Positions 21,931 to 33,717 of a stretch of 64,000 nucleotides of DNA are shown one piece after another; position 1 is the first letter of the stretch, and every line of letters begins with the position of its first letter. Below the pieces are notes generated by a model, which made no database searches, had not been told where the DNA came from, and worked only from the letters and a program-made list of their open reading frames with translations. The translations under genes were made by a program, and so were the position numbers. The DNA comes from Sequoia sempervirens (lineage: Eukaryota > Streptophyta > Pinopsida > Cupressales > Cupressaceae). The DNA lies in contig VDFB02270651.1 in NCBI GenBank assembly GCA_007258455.2, forward strand, positions 493,280,320 through 493,344,319. Direction: 5' to 3'.

Positions 21931-22580
21931 AGCATCTTCATATTATCAACCCTAGCATTTTGACAACAAGACATCTGACATTCCACCACACTTGACAAAC
22001 TTGACAAACTTGACATTTTGACATTTAGACACTTGGCAAGCACTTGGCATTTAATTTTATGATGCTTGTTTTGTCTTTTGGAAATCATGATGCTAGTTCC
22101 TTGAGGATGTCCTGACAACAGGATTTAGAGGAGCAATGACATTTCATGATTTGTCTTTCATGTCTTTACTGTTTGTGGTTGATTATGACAAAAATATTGG
22201 GGAAATCACTCTCTTAGTATGAGTCATGATCATCCTTGTCCACGACTACTTGTCTCACGTGATGGTACAACCTTGCACACCTTGGTCTACGTCATATCAT
22301 GGTGTTTGTTGGCCATTACAATAATCTTCCCAATGATGATAAATATAAAAATGTAAGCATGAAAGTTGGTTCCCTTATCATTTCTCGTCTAGCTTTCCAT
22401 CTTCATCCTCTTTTCTCTTCCACGCTAATATCCATCCTCTTCCATGCTAACATTTCTTCTATCCTTCATCCTCTAGTCTTATCATCCATATCGAGAGCAC
22501 ACTCATGTTCTTTGAACTCACCTGTCCTCTCGAGGGAGCATACACAACCCTCCTCGTCATTCTTCATTCATTGGGGCATA

Positions 22581-23425
22581 TTTATCTATTCATGGTCCTT
22601 TAATTCTTCTATAGTTAAATAATTATTAAAATTATTTAACTATCCCATGCCACCTCCCCTATTAAATAATTAATCTAAATTAATTATTTAAGGTCTAATT
22701 TTCATCTCTCCATTTAATTAAATTGATAAATTTAATTAAATGCTCCTCTTTTTATTTTCTCCAAATAAATAATTTGAATAAATTATTTATTTTCCACTTG
22801 TCCATTTCCTCCACTCTCTCCATTTTTGAATAAATAATTTAAGATAAATTATTTATGCACCATTTGGTCAAAGATGCTCTGTCATAATCCACTGTCATAA
22901 CATTCATTTCTGTCATAGCCTGCATGTCTTGCATGTCTGTCATAGCCGTTGGCATCATAGCTTTTCCATGCATGGCATATTTTTGGTGCATTAATTCTGG
23001 ACCATTGATCTTGGCATCTTTTCTGAGACTTAATCTCAATCATCCATATCGTAACATCCCTCTCATGCATTCTCATCGATTGATCTTGGAATATTTCTAG
23101 AAGATTAATCTCATCCATCCATTTGAAAGGTTGTCTATAAAAGCAACCTTCCTTCTCCAATTTTTTTTAACAGCTAATTGTCTCCAACTTTCTTGCTACC
23201 CTTTGTAGGTTTTGCACAAGTATTTCAACAAATCTGAGGGGAAAGTTGCATAACAAGAAGGAGAGCAAGAGGAGGAATCAACTACAATATGGGGAGTGCT
23301 TTATTTTATTTGCTTTCATTTTGATATCTCCATTTTGTTTGTATTCTCTTGTTGTTGTGGATAATAGCTTAGTAGTGTTAGCTATCACTTTGTCTATGAT
23401 ATTTGATTTTTAACCCCATCTCACA
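22581..23425 (+). repeat. Element B: 3' LTR, 5' part deleted
   Basis: Matches 8821-9682 with a few percent differences and small indels, and ends CTCACA before the ATAAC duplication. Similarity stops abruptly at 22581, right after TTGGGGCATA. The first 293 bp of the LTR and the PPT are missing. Confidence 0.9.
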
Positions 23426-23430
23426 ATAAC

Positions 23431-23767
23431 ATATCATTGGAAATATTTCAAAGATACCTACAACACAAAACCCATAAGAGATCAGTTCATCCATTTTTTT
23501 AGCTATTTCATGGCCTCTAAGGTTTTCATATTTGAATTTGAAGCTGTATTGGAGAAATTTATCATGATGGAAACTTTAATATCTCCCAAACCGTGCAAGG
23601 TATTGAGATCATTCTTTCACGATTGGAATTATTTTTTAGTTCTACTCCATGGGGTAAATTTTTAGGTCCATACGAGCTTGTTTAGGCTGAATTACTAAAA
23701 ATAGTAAGTGAATCCTATCATAGATAACATGAGGAAAATGCTTGATAATAATAAAGGAATATAAATT
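23431..23767 (-). other. Continuation of element A flank beyond B
   Basis: ATATCATTGGAAATATTTC continues the sequence interrupted at 8527. No gene and no clear LTR end are seen. Confidence 0.4.
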
Positions 23768-24290
23768 TTGCATAGCCTAGCTTACATCATTAATCATCAC
23801 ATAAAAAATAATGAGCATGATTCTATAAATAATATGGTCAACTTCATTGATGTTCAACCTCGTAAGGGCCAAACTAAAATGCCCCTTGAAATTTCTTTCT
23901 CACAAAATGACATAATTAGACATGCACTCGATGGTCCTCTTTACATCGCCAGATGAATCAATGACAAGCCTACTAATGGGATGTTATTTGATCACTTGTG
24001 TGTAGAGAATTTGATCACTAAGGAATTCTTATTTGTGTATGAACTTTATCAAAATTATTATGAACAACTGAAAGCATGTATCAAAATGCATAATGGTTTT
24101 TCCCCTATGATAGGTTTGATCACTCTTCCATTAAAAGTTGGACCGAAACAATTAAATGTCTCATTATCCATCATCCCTTTGTGAAACCAATTTCATGTGA
24201 TGTTTGGTTACCCATGGCTATTGTAAGCAACAATCTTATGGGAAACTCAATTAATGGGGGGATCTCAATTGCACTAAATTGAGTGACCTC
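23768..24290 (+). pseudogene. Protease-like fragment of an unassigned gypsy element
   Basis: The plus-strand frames read MPLEISFSQNDIIRHALDGP, then after stops KMHNGFSPMIGLITLPLKVG and NQFHVMFGYPWL. The TLPLKVGP ... GYPWL pattern resembles the C-terminal half of plant Ty3/gypsy proteases. No DTG-like site is visible. The fragment stands alone, without neighbouring gag or RT. Confidence 0.35.
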
Positions 24291-25142
24291 CAGGTTTTTT
24301 AAAGAATCCAAATCCTATATTTGGGGGGTTTGGAATGGGAAAATGAAGAAGATATATAAAATAAAGATCTAACCTAAGGTGATGTGCCAAGGTGTAGGTG
24401 TGGGCATAATAAATATTCCTTTCAGATGGGATTTAAGGGCCCGTTCAACAATTTGCATGTCCGAAAATAATAGAGAGCAAAGATGAAAAACCTAAGAAGT
24501 TTATCGAATAACATAAAATAACTTCCATACAAATTTATTGAAAAGAAGAGTCCAAGAAATGGTCTGAATCAACAAACTTATAGTGAAATTATAGAAGTTA
24601 TACAAATAAGCTACTCAATACAATAATAACACAGTACAATATTTTGTCAATGAGCTAAGAAACATAAAGGCCGAACAACAATGCATAGTCTATGAGTTTT
24701 AAAACAATAACCTAAAATAATAGAAAGATCTGGTGTCTTTCCACAATATTTTTGTGTATTCTTCAAACTTAGAACCACTTTTCAGAGAGATGAAGTAGTA
24801 TATATAGAGAATCATCCCATTGCCTGAGATCCAGTAATAGAAAATATTCCTTGGCATGAGCAATGATGTCCATCGCCATGATTTCCCATGGCCATTGCAA
24901 CAAAAAAAATTTCGAATCATAGAATGTAGTCACCTATGAACTAGATGCATCCCCCTGCAAATGATGACTATGGTCCCAATGTGGAAGCAAAAAAATTCCC
25001 ATACAGACATGTGTCACTCACCCATAGAGTTGGCTAGGACACATGATGATAGGACGGGGCTTGTCGATCACTCTTTCCTTCTGACGCTAAAAATCCTTAT
25101 GGAGAAGACACATGGATAAGTATTCATCTCAAGTGCTAACTG
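24291..25142. other. Noncoding stretch, possible LTR remnant
   Basis: No coding signal. On the minus strand CTATATATAC (about 24796-24805) could be a TATA box. No second copy in the window. Confidence 0.35.
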
Positions 25143-25559
25143 TGGGGTCCACCAAAATTTTCTCGTAGAATGATGCTACGTGGCACACGGGTCGAGCTCG
25201 GTAGAGAAGCAAAGGGGAGTAGGCTCACAAAGGCTCGCACTGTTGACATGTGGAGACATGGCAGGGCTCAATAGAGTAGCAAGGGAAGAAATATTTTCAA
25301 GGAGCGTGTGGCAGACATGTGGAGGTAGCAGGTGAAACTCTTCAAAAGGGGTCTAAAGATATATAAGTGTATGAGGCACAGGCTAGGGCTAAGAAAAATA
25401 ATGTTATTAACCCAAGGGGAGCTCAGGGGATTTTCAATCCATAGCTTTTAGCGACTACCAGGGGCATTTCACCTACGGAATGGGAACTCAAAATTTATGG
25501 TTCAAGGACTAGAGCCTTATTCAATGGGAAATGGAGTTAGAGCTTTGAGAGAGTGGTCT
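25143..25559. other. GC-richer promoter-like stretch
   Basis: Begins TGTGGGGTCC and contains GATATATAAGTG (about 25366-25377), a plausible plus-strand TATA box. No direct repeat partner found; nature unknown. Confidence 0.3.
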
Positions 25560-28500
25560 GCAGAGGTAGCCAACCAGCCTTGGATGGTATCAATATGGAA
25601 CGTAGATTCTCTTGCACCTCATGCATATCAATCACTTCTTTGAACGACAACTTCATGGATATATCAGTCCCGGACTTGATCTAAAAGAGAAGTTGCACTA
25701 TCTGATGGGTGATGCCTTCAATGTCCTTAGGAGTAGGGGGTTGGTTGAAATGCTAAAAGGCAGATGAATCCTACTAATTCTCCTTGATTTTTTCTGTGAT
25801 ATACTCCGTTGTGGCCATCGAATCATTAGAAATAAATGGGGAGGGAAAGTGCATCTGAGTCAATTGGGAGAATTTCGTTTGTATACTGATCATAGTCTGA
25901 CTTAGTGTTATTGAGAAATCACTGGCATCGGGATGGCCACATGACATCAAATGAATTCTTTTGCTGTCTTGACAGCTGACCTCCGATCTCCAATCCCTAC
26001 GTTCACTAGGTCCTCATTTTCCACCATGTATAACTTTTCTAGAAACTTCTTCGCCTTGGGCACCTTCTCTGCTATGAACTGTGGGAACTATTCAATTGTT
26101 CCATGAACCTCTCTACTCAAACTTTCCACTTCTGCCATGAATTGAAGCAATGAATAAAGAGTTAGATAGAAAGTCTTGACCTTTTCCTAGTAGGAGATGT
26201 ATAGTTGTTGGGATACTGAAAGGAGATTTGACTGAGTAGCAAGGGGCTAGGGAGTATTCTTCGAAGCACCAATTTCCATCTCCTTCAACCCAACATCTTG
26301 TGTTAGCTTCTCAATTCAATAGAGATTTATTCCTGTAGAGTCCCTAACTTGGAAATTAATTGTTCCTCAACTTGGCCTCTGGTTGTTGATTCTTTTTCCA
26401 GGGAAAGCTTTACTTCCTAGATCTCCCTCTCAAATTGATCTTGTTTGTTCTAGAGCTCCTAATCCTTATGTTGCATTTCTTGCTCTAATTGAACTCGCTG
26501 CTGTGGAAGCTCTTCAATTTTATGTTACATTTCTTTCTCTGCCCAAGCCAACCGGTCTTGTAATTCCTATTTTCTCTGTTGCAGTTTAGCGACCAAGTTG
26601 GGATCCAGGGATTGGAACTTTGCAAGTTCTGCCCAGAGTTTTGCACTTTCAGCCTGTGCTTGATGAGATATTCATGTAATTTAGGCTTCCCATTCCTTTT
26701 CTTTCTTCAATAGGACCTCCATCCTTTCCTTGAAATTCTTGAGCTCGTCTTCCTTCTTCTTAATTTGGCGACTATGCTTGAGGAAGTCAGTAGTCACCAT
26801 TCGTTGGGTTTCCTCCATCAACTCAACCTTGCCTTGCAGCTTGGCTACATGCAAATCAATCTCTACAACATGAATTGTATAGTCCTCGAGTTGCATCTCT
26901 CCCTATGGCTTGATGGCGTTTGGATGCATAGTTGCAAATGCAACGACTACTAAACTTCATTGAAAAGGGTCTGCACGCATGGCTTGTCGACTTTGAAACA
27001 CCTTTTTCTTTCCTCTTCAGGACCCTAATAACTTGTGCTAATTTTATTTTTTTGCCTTCTAATATAAATTATATTGGTGATTTAATCAACTCGCCAGTGA
27101 AGGGTACATTGAGAGGAAGAGAAAAAGGAAAAGAGAGAGTTGTGGTCCTGACTGATGTCTTCTTCAGTAGAGAGATCATTAATGGGGAGAATGATGGAAT
27201 GTGATACCAAGGCCCAGTTGGGGAAGCAACTGATGGACTTATGGGGAGTGGTGGCAGTAGTTGAGATGCAACAGATTCCATTTGTTAGGCAAGCTAAGTT
27301 AGAGTCGACATAGTGGGAGTGAAAGGGGAAGCAATGGCGGTTTTGGATTGGGATTTGACAAAAGGTGGGAAAAATCATGGGGGAGTGAAGGAAAATTGTT
27401 TGCTTCAGGAGAATTGGGAGAAACCTCCCACGACCATGTAAGAAAAAGAAAAAAAAGAAAGGCTGACACTCGAAGTAATAGGAGGTGATGATACAACATA
27501 GGTAACCAAAGACTACATAGCAAGAATAGGGAGAGAGAAAGATACCTGAGGTGCAGAGGACTATGATCCTTGGCTCATTGCAAGCTCCTATGAGCCTTCT
27601 CTAGAAGTTGCATATGTGTGTGACCTCTTATTAGGTGGGGAATTGTCCACCTCTATGACCTCTAAAGGTTGGTGGGATACCCTGAGTCTCTTCATAGTTT
27701 TTGTGCATGGCTATGATACCTTCGACTGCAATATAGTCACTCGCTCTCTCGATGGAGCTTTGTCGAACTGCTTTGTCACTTTTCTAGTTTTCTACGCTTG
27801 GGCCTTTTTCATCTCCTTTCCCTTCACTGTATATGTCTTAGCTTCCTCTAAATCTATATCTTCATCATTGCTTACATTAGTATCTTCATGCCCTCTGTTC
27901 CATAGATAATTGAATCTTTCATGCTTGTCTATCTCCTGGAACAAGACATTAAGGAATTTCGTCTCCTGATGATAAATCCAGAAGGCTGCAATCTTCTCTT
28001 CACTTCACTACCAATGCTTGACCAATTCATTGAGAAGGGTGGCCCCCATTTGGAACTTCTCATTGGGTTTCTCCAAAGGGAAATAGAAAGAGAGCCATGG
28101 TGGCCTCCTATCTTCAATAGGAACATAGGCCAGGTCCACAAATAAATCATCCTATTTTGACTATGGATTCCCTCGAGCTTCCTAGTAAGTTTGGGAGCTA
28201 TGAATCACCTTAAATTTTAGGTTTGCTAAGTCATTATCTAGGTTATATTGCCACTTATCACAAATTAATACCAGCCCTAGACGAGCTAGCTTTGCTTCTA
28301 GCAAACCATGTCTCTACTTCCTAGCCATTATCACCATTTTGAAGCTCAAAGGGTAAAAGAAAAAACCTTTCTGCTTCTTCCCTCTGCAAAAGTTGTTGTC
28401 GATAATCGACAGTTTTTGAAACATCTCAAGGTCCAATACCCTATCTGTGATGCATATCGGGTGTCAGAATGGTTCCTCGATAAAGCCATGCAACCTAACA

Positions 28501-29640
28501 AATGTGAAATCCTCCCTGAGAAACCAATCACAAGGAGGAAAAAAATTCTACATCCACCCAGTTTCCTCAGGGAAAAGGTGATAAAGCTTGCCATCCTCAC
28601 TAAAATCTTGCAAAATCAGAGTCAAGAAACACTCCAAAAATGTATAGTAATCATAAGTTGTAGAAAGGAGGGGAATCCACAAAAAAAATAGCCTTCTTAC
28701 TCCATGTTCATCAAAAATAGCCAAGCCCATACATTTTCTAAAGAAGTTAGGGTTCTAGTGTAAAAATATGTGAGTCAGGAGAGAAGAAAACCTGAACTTC
28801 TGTTGTGTACTATATTCCTTGATTTGGTTCAACATTTCCTGGATGATGAATTCCGTGAAGTCATACCAGAATAAAGAATGTTGTCTCCTCAAATGAAAAC
28901 CTAGACCCATTTGAAACTCTTCCACGTATCTATCGCTGTCCATGCCACCAAAAAAATCCATCATAGAGAAGGCCTCCTGCAAGTTCGAGCGTGACTAGAA
29001 TTTGTGGCAGTTTTACAAAATCTTCCTTAGCCCTTTTGGTCTCTTGGTTATAAAAGCATAGAGTGAGATCTCTGGTCTGCCATAACTCTTCTGCTTTTTC
29101 TAGAGTGAACGTCTCCATCCTTTGTACTCTAGAGCCCCTTCTAGGAGGGATGCATAGCATATCCCTTATAGCCTCCACGCTAATAAAAACCCTCAGTTCT
29201 CAACCTTCAAAGGCACCAATATCTGAGTTAAAATGTTGAATGTACTCGTGAACTAGTTCTGGGCAATAATGCACAAAAGGAACCATATATTGTGGGAGAC
29301 CGCAAAACCATAGCTTGTATGCCAAATCTTGTTGACTACTAGCTTGTTTCATTCTCTCATAGGCTACTTCTCTAAGACTCTTAGGGTTGGTTTTAAGGTT
29401 ATGGTCATGAATGTTATCCCATTCTTCCGTTATCAGGGTATGGTCCATGTGAGCTTTCTTTTCCACGACTCGCATGCAAACCCACTTTGGATTCTTTGGC
29501 ATCCCAAGTGAAGTATAAGAGATGTTATAAAAAATTTTGGCCATTGGTGCCACACATATGACATCAAATAAGCTTTGAGTCGCCTCTCCTCGTGCTTCCA
29601 TATGAAGATTCTAGGCCATTTAAGGAATTTGTGGACCTTA
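25560..29640 (-). pseudogene. G: long unrecognised broken ORF with coiled-coil C-terminus
   Basis: Minus-strand frames stay open for long stretches, interrupted by stops and a few shifts, and together suggest one protein of more than 1000 residues. Readable blocks, N to C: WVCMRVVEKKAHMDHTLITE and YKLWFCGLPQYMVPFVHYCP (29200-29600); VEAIRDMLCIPPRRGSRVQR and EKAEELWQTRDLTLCFYNQE (28930-29178); MDFFGGMDSDRYVEEFQMGL (28870-28970); DGKLYHLFPEETGWM (28548-28600). A Lys/Ser-rich middle (about 27640-27850) precedes a C-terminal coiled coil with Glu/Lys/Gln heptads (KKKEDELKNFKERMEVLLKK at 26700-26770, continuing with QLEQEMQHKD to about 26350). No RT, integrase, protease or zinc knuckle is seen. It may be an extra ORF of a retrotransposon or a captured host gene. 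Confidence 0.5.
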
Positions 29641-30366
29641 GCAACATTTAAACTCTCTACAATTCACATGGGTTCTTTAGAAAATTTTGAACTCAAAGCT
29701 CTTCGCACTGAACAACCTACTCAGAGAACTCTTCATAGTGATTTTCTTTCAGATGCAACACTTAGCCTTTTCTCGACTTGGAGTTGTAGACAATGGTTTT
29801 ATTTTTTCAATAAATTCGGCATGTACCACCAACTCTCTTGTTCATGCGAATTGAATTCCTTGCCCTTTTGAAAAGACAATAATTCATAGTGACAATTAGT
29901 CATTATGTCCTATGGTGCCATTTCCTAGGAAATTGAGCCAACGATTGAAGGCATACAAAACCTTTTGCATGATTTACAATTAATAAACTAAAAAGAATGA
30001 TTAGGCCAAAAGTGTAATGAGTACACAAAAAGATTTGAGTTCATCCTTAGAGAAATAAAAATGCTCATAGCGTGACAAATTAGTAGTTGACTGTGCAGAT
30101 GATCACTTGGGACTACCACCGAATTTGTCTAATTAATTACTCCTTAACTTTGCATTCAACAATTCATACACAATAGATGCAACTGGGTGGGATTCTCAAG
30201 TTTTCTCTTGGTGGGAATTTCAAGTTGGATCTTGATGGGATTTTAGAGTTAATAGTTGATCAACATCATGCTTATTGCACACATGTACCTTGGATATTTC
30301 TATAAATAGACCCAAAGACAACAAATGAATTGCACTTGGTAATTGGGAAGAATTTTCATTTGCTAG
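29641..30366. other. Noncoding stretch with plus-strand TATA box
   Basis: No ORF of note. TTTCTATAAATAGACCC (about 30296-30312) is a good plant TATA box on the plus strand, some 75 bp before the ORF start at 30388. GTGGGATT/GTGGGAATTT repeats occur near 30190-30240. TGGCACCAT on the minus strand (29909-29917) is a weak PBS candidate. Confidence 0.35.
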
Positions 30367-30387
30367 TTGGGATTAGAAATAGGCACA

Positions 30388-30930
30388 ATGAATACTCCAA
30401 TTAGGCTCACTAGCAATAGGTCTCAAGCAACATTTCTAGGTGAAATTTCTAGCAGGCGTTTGAAACGTATGATGAAGAACAAGCATTCTTTAGAAATTAT
30501 AGCAATGAAGTGGATACTAGGGAGGGATTGCATAGAATATGAGGATAATTATAGGGTTAATACTGATGTTTTCTCCCATTTCATGGCCTCCTTGGTTGAT
30601 ATATAGGTACCTAAGAAGATGATCCTATGACTTAAAATGGAAATATTCCGAAAGTGCTACCTCAGTGGCCTTGGTGAAGTGGTAACAAATGCAGTGTATG
30701 GCCTTTGTCTTCCCATGGCAAGTGACCTCCACAGACACATTGAAGAAGACATAGTGGTGCCATGGGTGCCCATCCTACACGGGTTCCACATTTTGACCAT
30801 AGGAGAGCACCGCCAAAGATTTACTCATGCTTGCCACTTCTTGCTACATTGCTACAATGTGGTTCTGTTCTACGATGTGGAGTGGTACATCGATTTTAGA
30901 AAACTGGTGTATCCTCCACCGCTTTCCATT
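30388..30930 (+). pseudogene. Unrecognised plus-strand ORFs split by element C
   Basis: ATG 30388 opens 73 codons (MNTPIRLTSNRSQATFLGEI) to a stop at 30606. A second frame (30637 on) reads MEIFRKCYLSGLGEVVTNAV .. VPWVPILHGFHILTIGEHRQ .. CYNVVLFYDVEWYIDFRKLV and runs into element C at 30933. Beyond C, at 35612, the frame continues with alternating Val-Asp codons and stops at about 35672. No family recognised. The upstream TATA box makes a small gene or a retroelement ORF conceivable. Confidence 0.35.
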
Positions 30931-30932
30931 GC

Positions 30933-31507
30933 TGCTATATACACTCAAATTTGATCTTAAGGAATTAATTAAATATAAGTTATTTAATTAACAATATTTA
31001 ATTCATCTACTTATAAATAAATTGCAAAATTTATTTATATAGTTCATTTTCTATAATTCTTCCTATCTTAAATCATTTTCTTCACATCTTAATTAAATGA
31101 ACAAATTTAATTAGTTTTTTTTATTTAATTAACTTCCTCTTATCAAAATTGAATTCTAAATTTGAATTTAAGCACATTTCTACTAACTTTTTCCCACCTT
31201 CCACCTCATCATGTGTCTTATGAAATTAAATATTCCTAATATTTAATTGGAATTTATCCTCAACAAATTCAAACCAAATTGGGACACTTGGACTTCATCT
31301 TCATTTGATTCCTCTTCACACTTGGCAGTTTCTTCTTCTAAAGGGAACACAATCCTTGATTCTCTCTAACCTCTTCATCCTCAACCGTCCATCTCTCCAG
31401 ATCGAATCCAAACCATTGATTCTTGTCACCTAAGCTCATGTCCTTGGAAAATATATAAGTAGACCCTTATTTATAGCAAAATCATATATAGAGAGCTGAG
31501 CATAATT
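30933..31507 (+). repeat. Element C: truncated 5' LTR
   Basis: TGCTATATACACTC start, with three extra bases relative to the 3' LTR start TGTATACACTC. It matches 34595-35167 with roughly 5% differences and contains TATATAAG at 31452-31459. Similarity ends at GAGCATAATTA. Confidence 0.85.
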
Positions 31508-32151
31508 AATTATCATCAAGAACACACTGCCAATACTCCATTTTTCCCAACTTATACTGGACAATTGGACCTGTGTATCCAAAAACATATGGCCGACCAA
31601 CTAGATGATCTCTATCAAAAACATGTCAAGTAACAACTATGTGCTCCCAAGCCCAAATCTGCAACAATGTCACTCCAAATGATAGACTCGCAACTCCAAG
31701 ATATACTACCTGATACAAATGAGATAACATGCAGGAATTGCATGTATATCGAATCCCCTACGTGATCATACTCTCCAATATCTTTCCCCAACCAATGAAT
31801 AGTCCCTCTGACCTACGGTTGGGACATAAGAGACCTCCAAAAAATCCAACTAGAACACATGGTAAGGGCTGATATGAATCAACCATCTCCTGCCATGGGA
31901 TATCATACTTGCTAATCCTGTCATAAAAAAAAATCCTCCTTAGTGCATCGGTACCTCCCTGCTCTATATGATCATATATGACTAGCTAACCAACCATAGG
32001 AATCCCCAATATTTGGTACACATCCTCCAGAGTAACTGTTATCTCCCCGGTGGCCAGATGGAAAGTGTTGTGGTCACTATGTCACCTCTCAAATAATGCG
32101 TTCAACAATCCCCTGTTAATCCTATACTGGGGCATATCAATGAAAGAAGAC
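31508..32151 (-). pseudogene. Element C: plant mobile domain fragment, antisense
   Basis: Minus-strand frame: SFIDMPQYRINRGLLNALFE, HNTFHLATGEITVTLEDVYQ, ILGIPMVG, EQGGTDALRRIFFYDRISKY, DIPWQEMVDS, VGFFGGLLCPNRRSEGLFIG, WGKILESMIT, SFGVTLLQIWAWEHIVVT and VGRPYVFGYTGPIVQYKLGK. This is the plant mobile domain (PMD, aminotransferase-like) seen in MAIN-like proteins and in many retroelements. It is antisense to C's LTRs, as in element D. The C-terminal part is lost at the junction with the 5' LTR. Stops replace Trp and Arg codons (TGG or CGA to TGA). Confidence 0.85.
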
Positions 32152-33385
32152 TGTATACATCCAAATTTCACCACTCCCATATGGTCAAATTCATCCCCTT
32201 TATTTGTCTATCTCATATTCCCCATCGATATTAATTAAACGACTTATTTAATTAATATTTCCCCTTTGCCGAAGGTTTCTAAAGTATTTAATTTAACAAT
32301 TAAATACTTTACCTTTCATCCTTTCCTCTCTAAATTAAATAAATATATCAATTTATTTAATTTAGTCATTTAAATTTTTTGAATTTAAATCAATTTTAAA
32401 TTCCCTCTTTTCTCTCTCCTTGTCACATCCTTCATAACCCTCTTCTATTTTGGATTAGTTTAATTAATCCATGATTAGGATGTGCACACCCTTAATAAGG
32501 ATTAATGTCACATCCTCAATATTTGGCCACTTGCCTCTAATCCTTCATTAGTCTTCTTAATCACTTGTTTGCACAACCTTAATCTAATGCTCATGCCATT
32601 TCTGGTATGTCCTCCAAGTCAACCTTTCATAAGTACTTTCTTTATTTGACCTTGACCTCTTCCCCATGTGAATTAAAAATTCACATTTATTCATTCAATG
32701 CTCTCTCTTCCCCATGAAGGTTGTTGGGAAATTCTAAATTCTCTCACATGTCACATTAGTCACATGGGGACAAGAACTTCCTTTTGAGGAAATCTTTCCC
32801 TAATCCCAAGGTACTTGCAAGTACCTCCACCTCACATGTCTCCTCTCCACCTCACATGTCCTTTTTCCACCTCCTTTTCCACATGGCAAGATGTGAGGGC
32901 TTGTGAGTCCTCAACTCACCATAACCCTTCATCTTTCCCATGTTTGCAAAATCATGGCCATTGAATTCTCTAGAGATTCTTTCCTTAAAATGGAAGTTTT
33001 TCTCTCATTCACTCATAACATGCATTCACAATTCAAGCTCTAAAACTCTTAAGCACTTGCATACTTGCATTCAACCTCCATTGTTGCATTCACCAAGCTT
33101 TCATTTTGCATTCATTTATCCAAATACCCACATCTCTCATTGCACTCATAATCCAACCTAGATTACTTTGCATATCATTTCATCATATTTTCCATCAAGG
33201 AGCACACATCAAATCTTCATCAAAGGGCCAACCAAGGAGATCAACTTAGACAAGGTATATTTGTTGTTTCACCTTTCTTTGTTTAAATTCAACTTAGGCT
33301 AATCTTGAGGTGGTGTTGTGTTATTTCTCCTTTGCATTTCTTTGTGTTTTGCACCTTTTAGGGTAGGAAATCACGTTGCATTACA
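32152..33385 (+). mobile_element. H: solo LTR inserted in the PMD of element C
   Basis: Starts TGTATACATCC, ends GCATTACA, 1234 bp. Flanks AAGAC (32147-32151) and AAGAA (33386-33390) are a 4/5 matching duplication. The PMD frame on the minus strand runs on across the insertion when one duplication copy is discounted. The TTAATTAAAT-type blocks and the TGTATACA start relate it to the LTRs of C and D. No internal region remains, so it probably arose by LTR-LTR recombination. Confidence 0.75.
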
Positions 33386-33390
33386 AAGAA

Positions 33391-33480
33391 AAACCACATC
33401 ATACAGTCACATCCAAATCTGCCTGCACTAGATGTGGAATCATGTCCTAGGTCTTTGGGATGCACTCCTGAGATTGAAGG
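33391..33480 (-). pseudogene. Element C: N-terminal piece of the antisense PMD ORF
   Basis: Minus-strand ECIPKT-stop-DMIPHLVQADLDVTV aligns with FLRTWDLIPHLM-stop-PEVSMI of the D ORF. The stop replaces Trp (TGG to TAG). Separated from 31508-32151 by solo LTR H. Confidence 0.7.
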
Positions 33481-33717
33481 ACTCTAAAGTTCTCCTATAA
33501 TCGTGACATATCACAAATCAACATTTTATCAATCAACCTATCAATCAATCTAATCAACTCTAATGATAATTTGATCAAATCTTGTTGAGCGTCTATCATT
33601 GAATCTCACCTATCATGAGGTCAATCATCATCTATCTTATCAAACATCTTCATAACAATGGCCGGTGCAATTGTCAAACATCAAAAAGGAGAACAATCAA
33701 CAAAATTCAATTCTAGT

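Larger units (their letters stand above)
8528..23425 (+). mobile_element. Element B: Tat-lineage Ty3/gypsy retrotransposon, 14.9 kb
   Basis: A plus-strand element with direct terminal repeats and perfect 5-bp target-site duplications ATAAC at 8523-8527 and 23426-23430. Internal order is leader, gag, PR, G-patch-like motif, RT, degenerate gypsy RNase H, second RNase H, integrase, then a 2.4 kb repeat-rich 3' untranslated part. The double RNase H assigns it to the Tat lineage. All genes carry stops. The 3' LTR has lost its first 290 bp or so together with the PPT. By eye the LTR copies differ by only a few percent, so the insertion is not ancient. It sits in the LTR of element A. Confidence 0.9.

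Noticed and set aside
22572..23425. Taking B's 3' LTR as starting at TGGGGCATA (22572)
   Set aside because: These nine bases do not match the 5' LTR; they fit a 3' UTR motif shared with C and D, so a deletion is the better explanation.
25584..25600. TGGTATCAATATGG as a plus-strand PBS of an element covering G
   Set aside because: Only eight bases match the Met PBS, no LTR pair was found, and the ORFs there run on the minus strand.
29905..29922. TGGCACCAT on the minus strand as a PBS
   Set aside because: Nine-base match only, followed by sequence unlike D's PBS; no LTR identified next to it.
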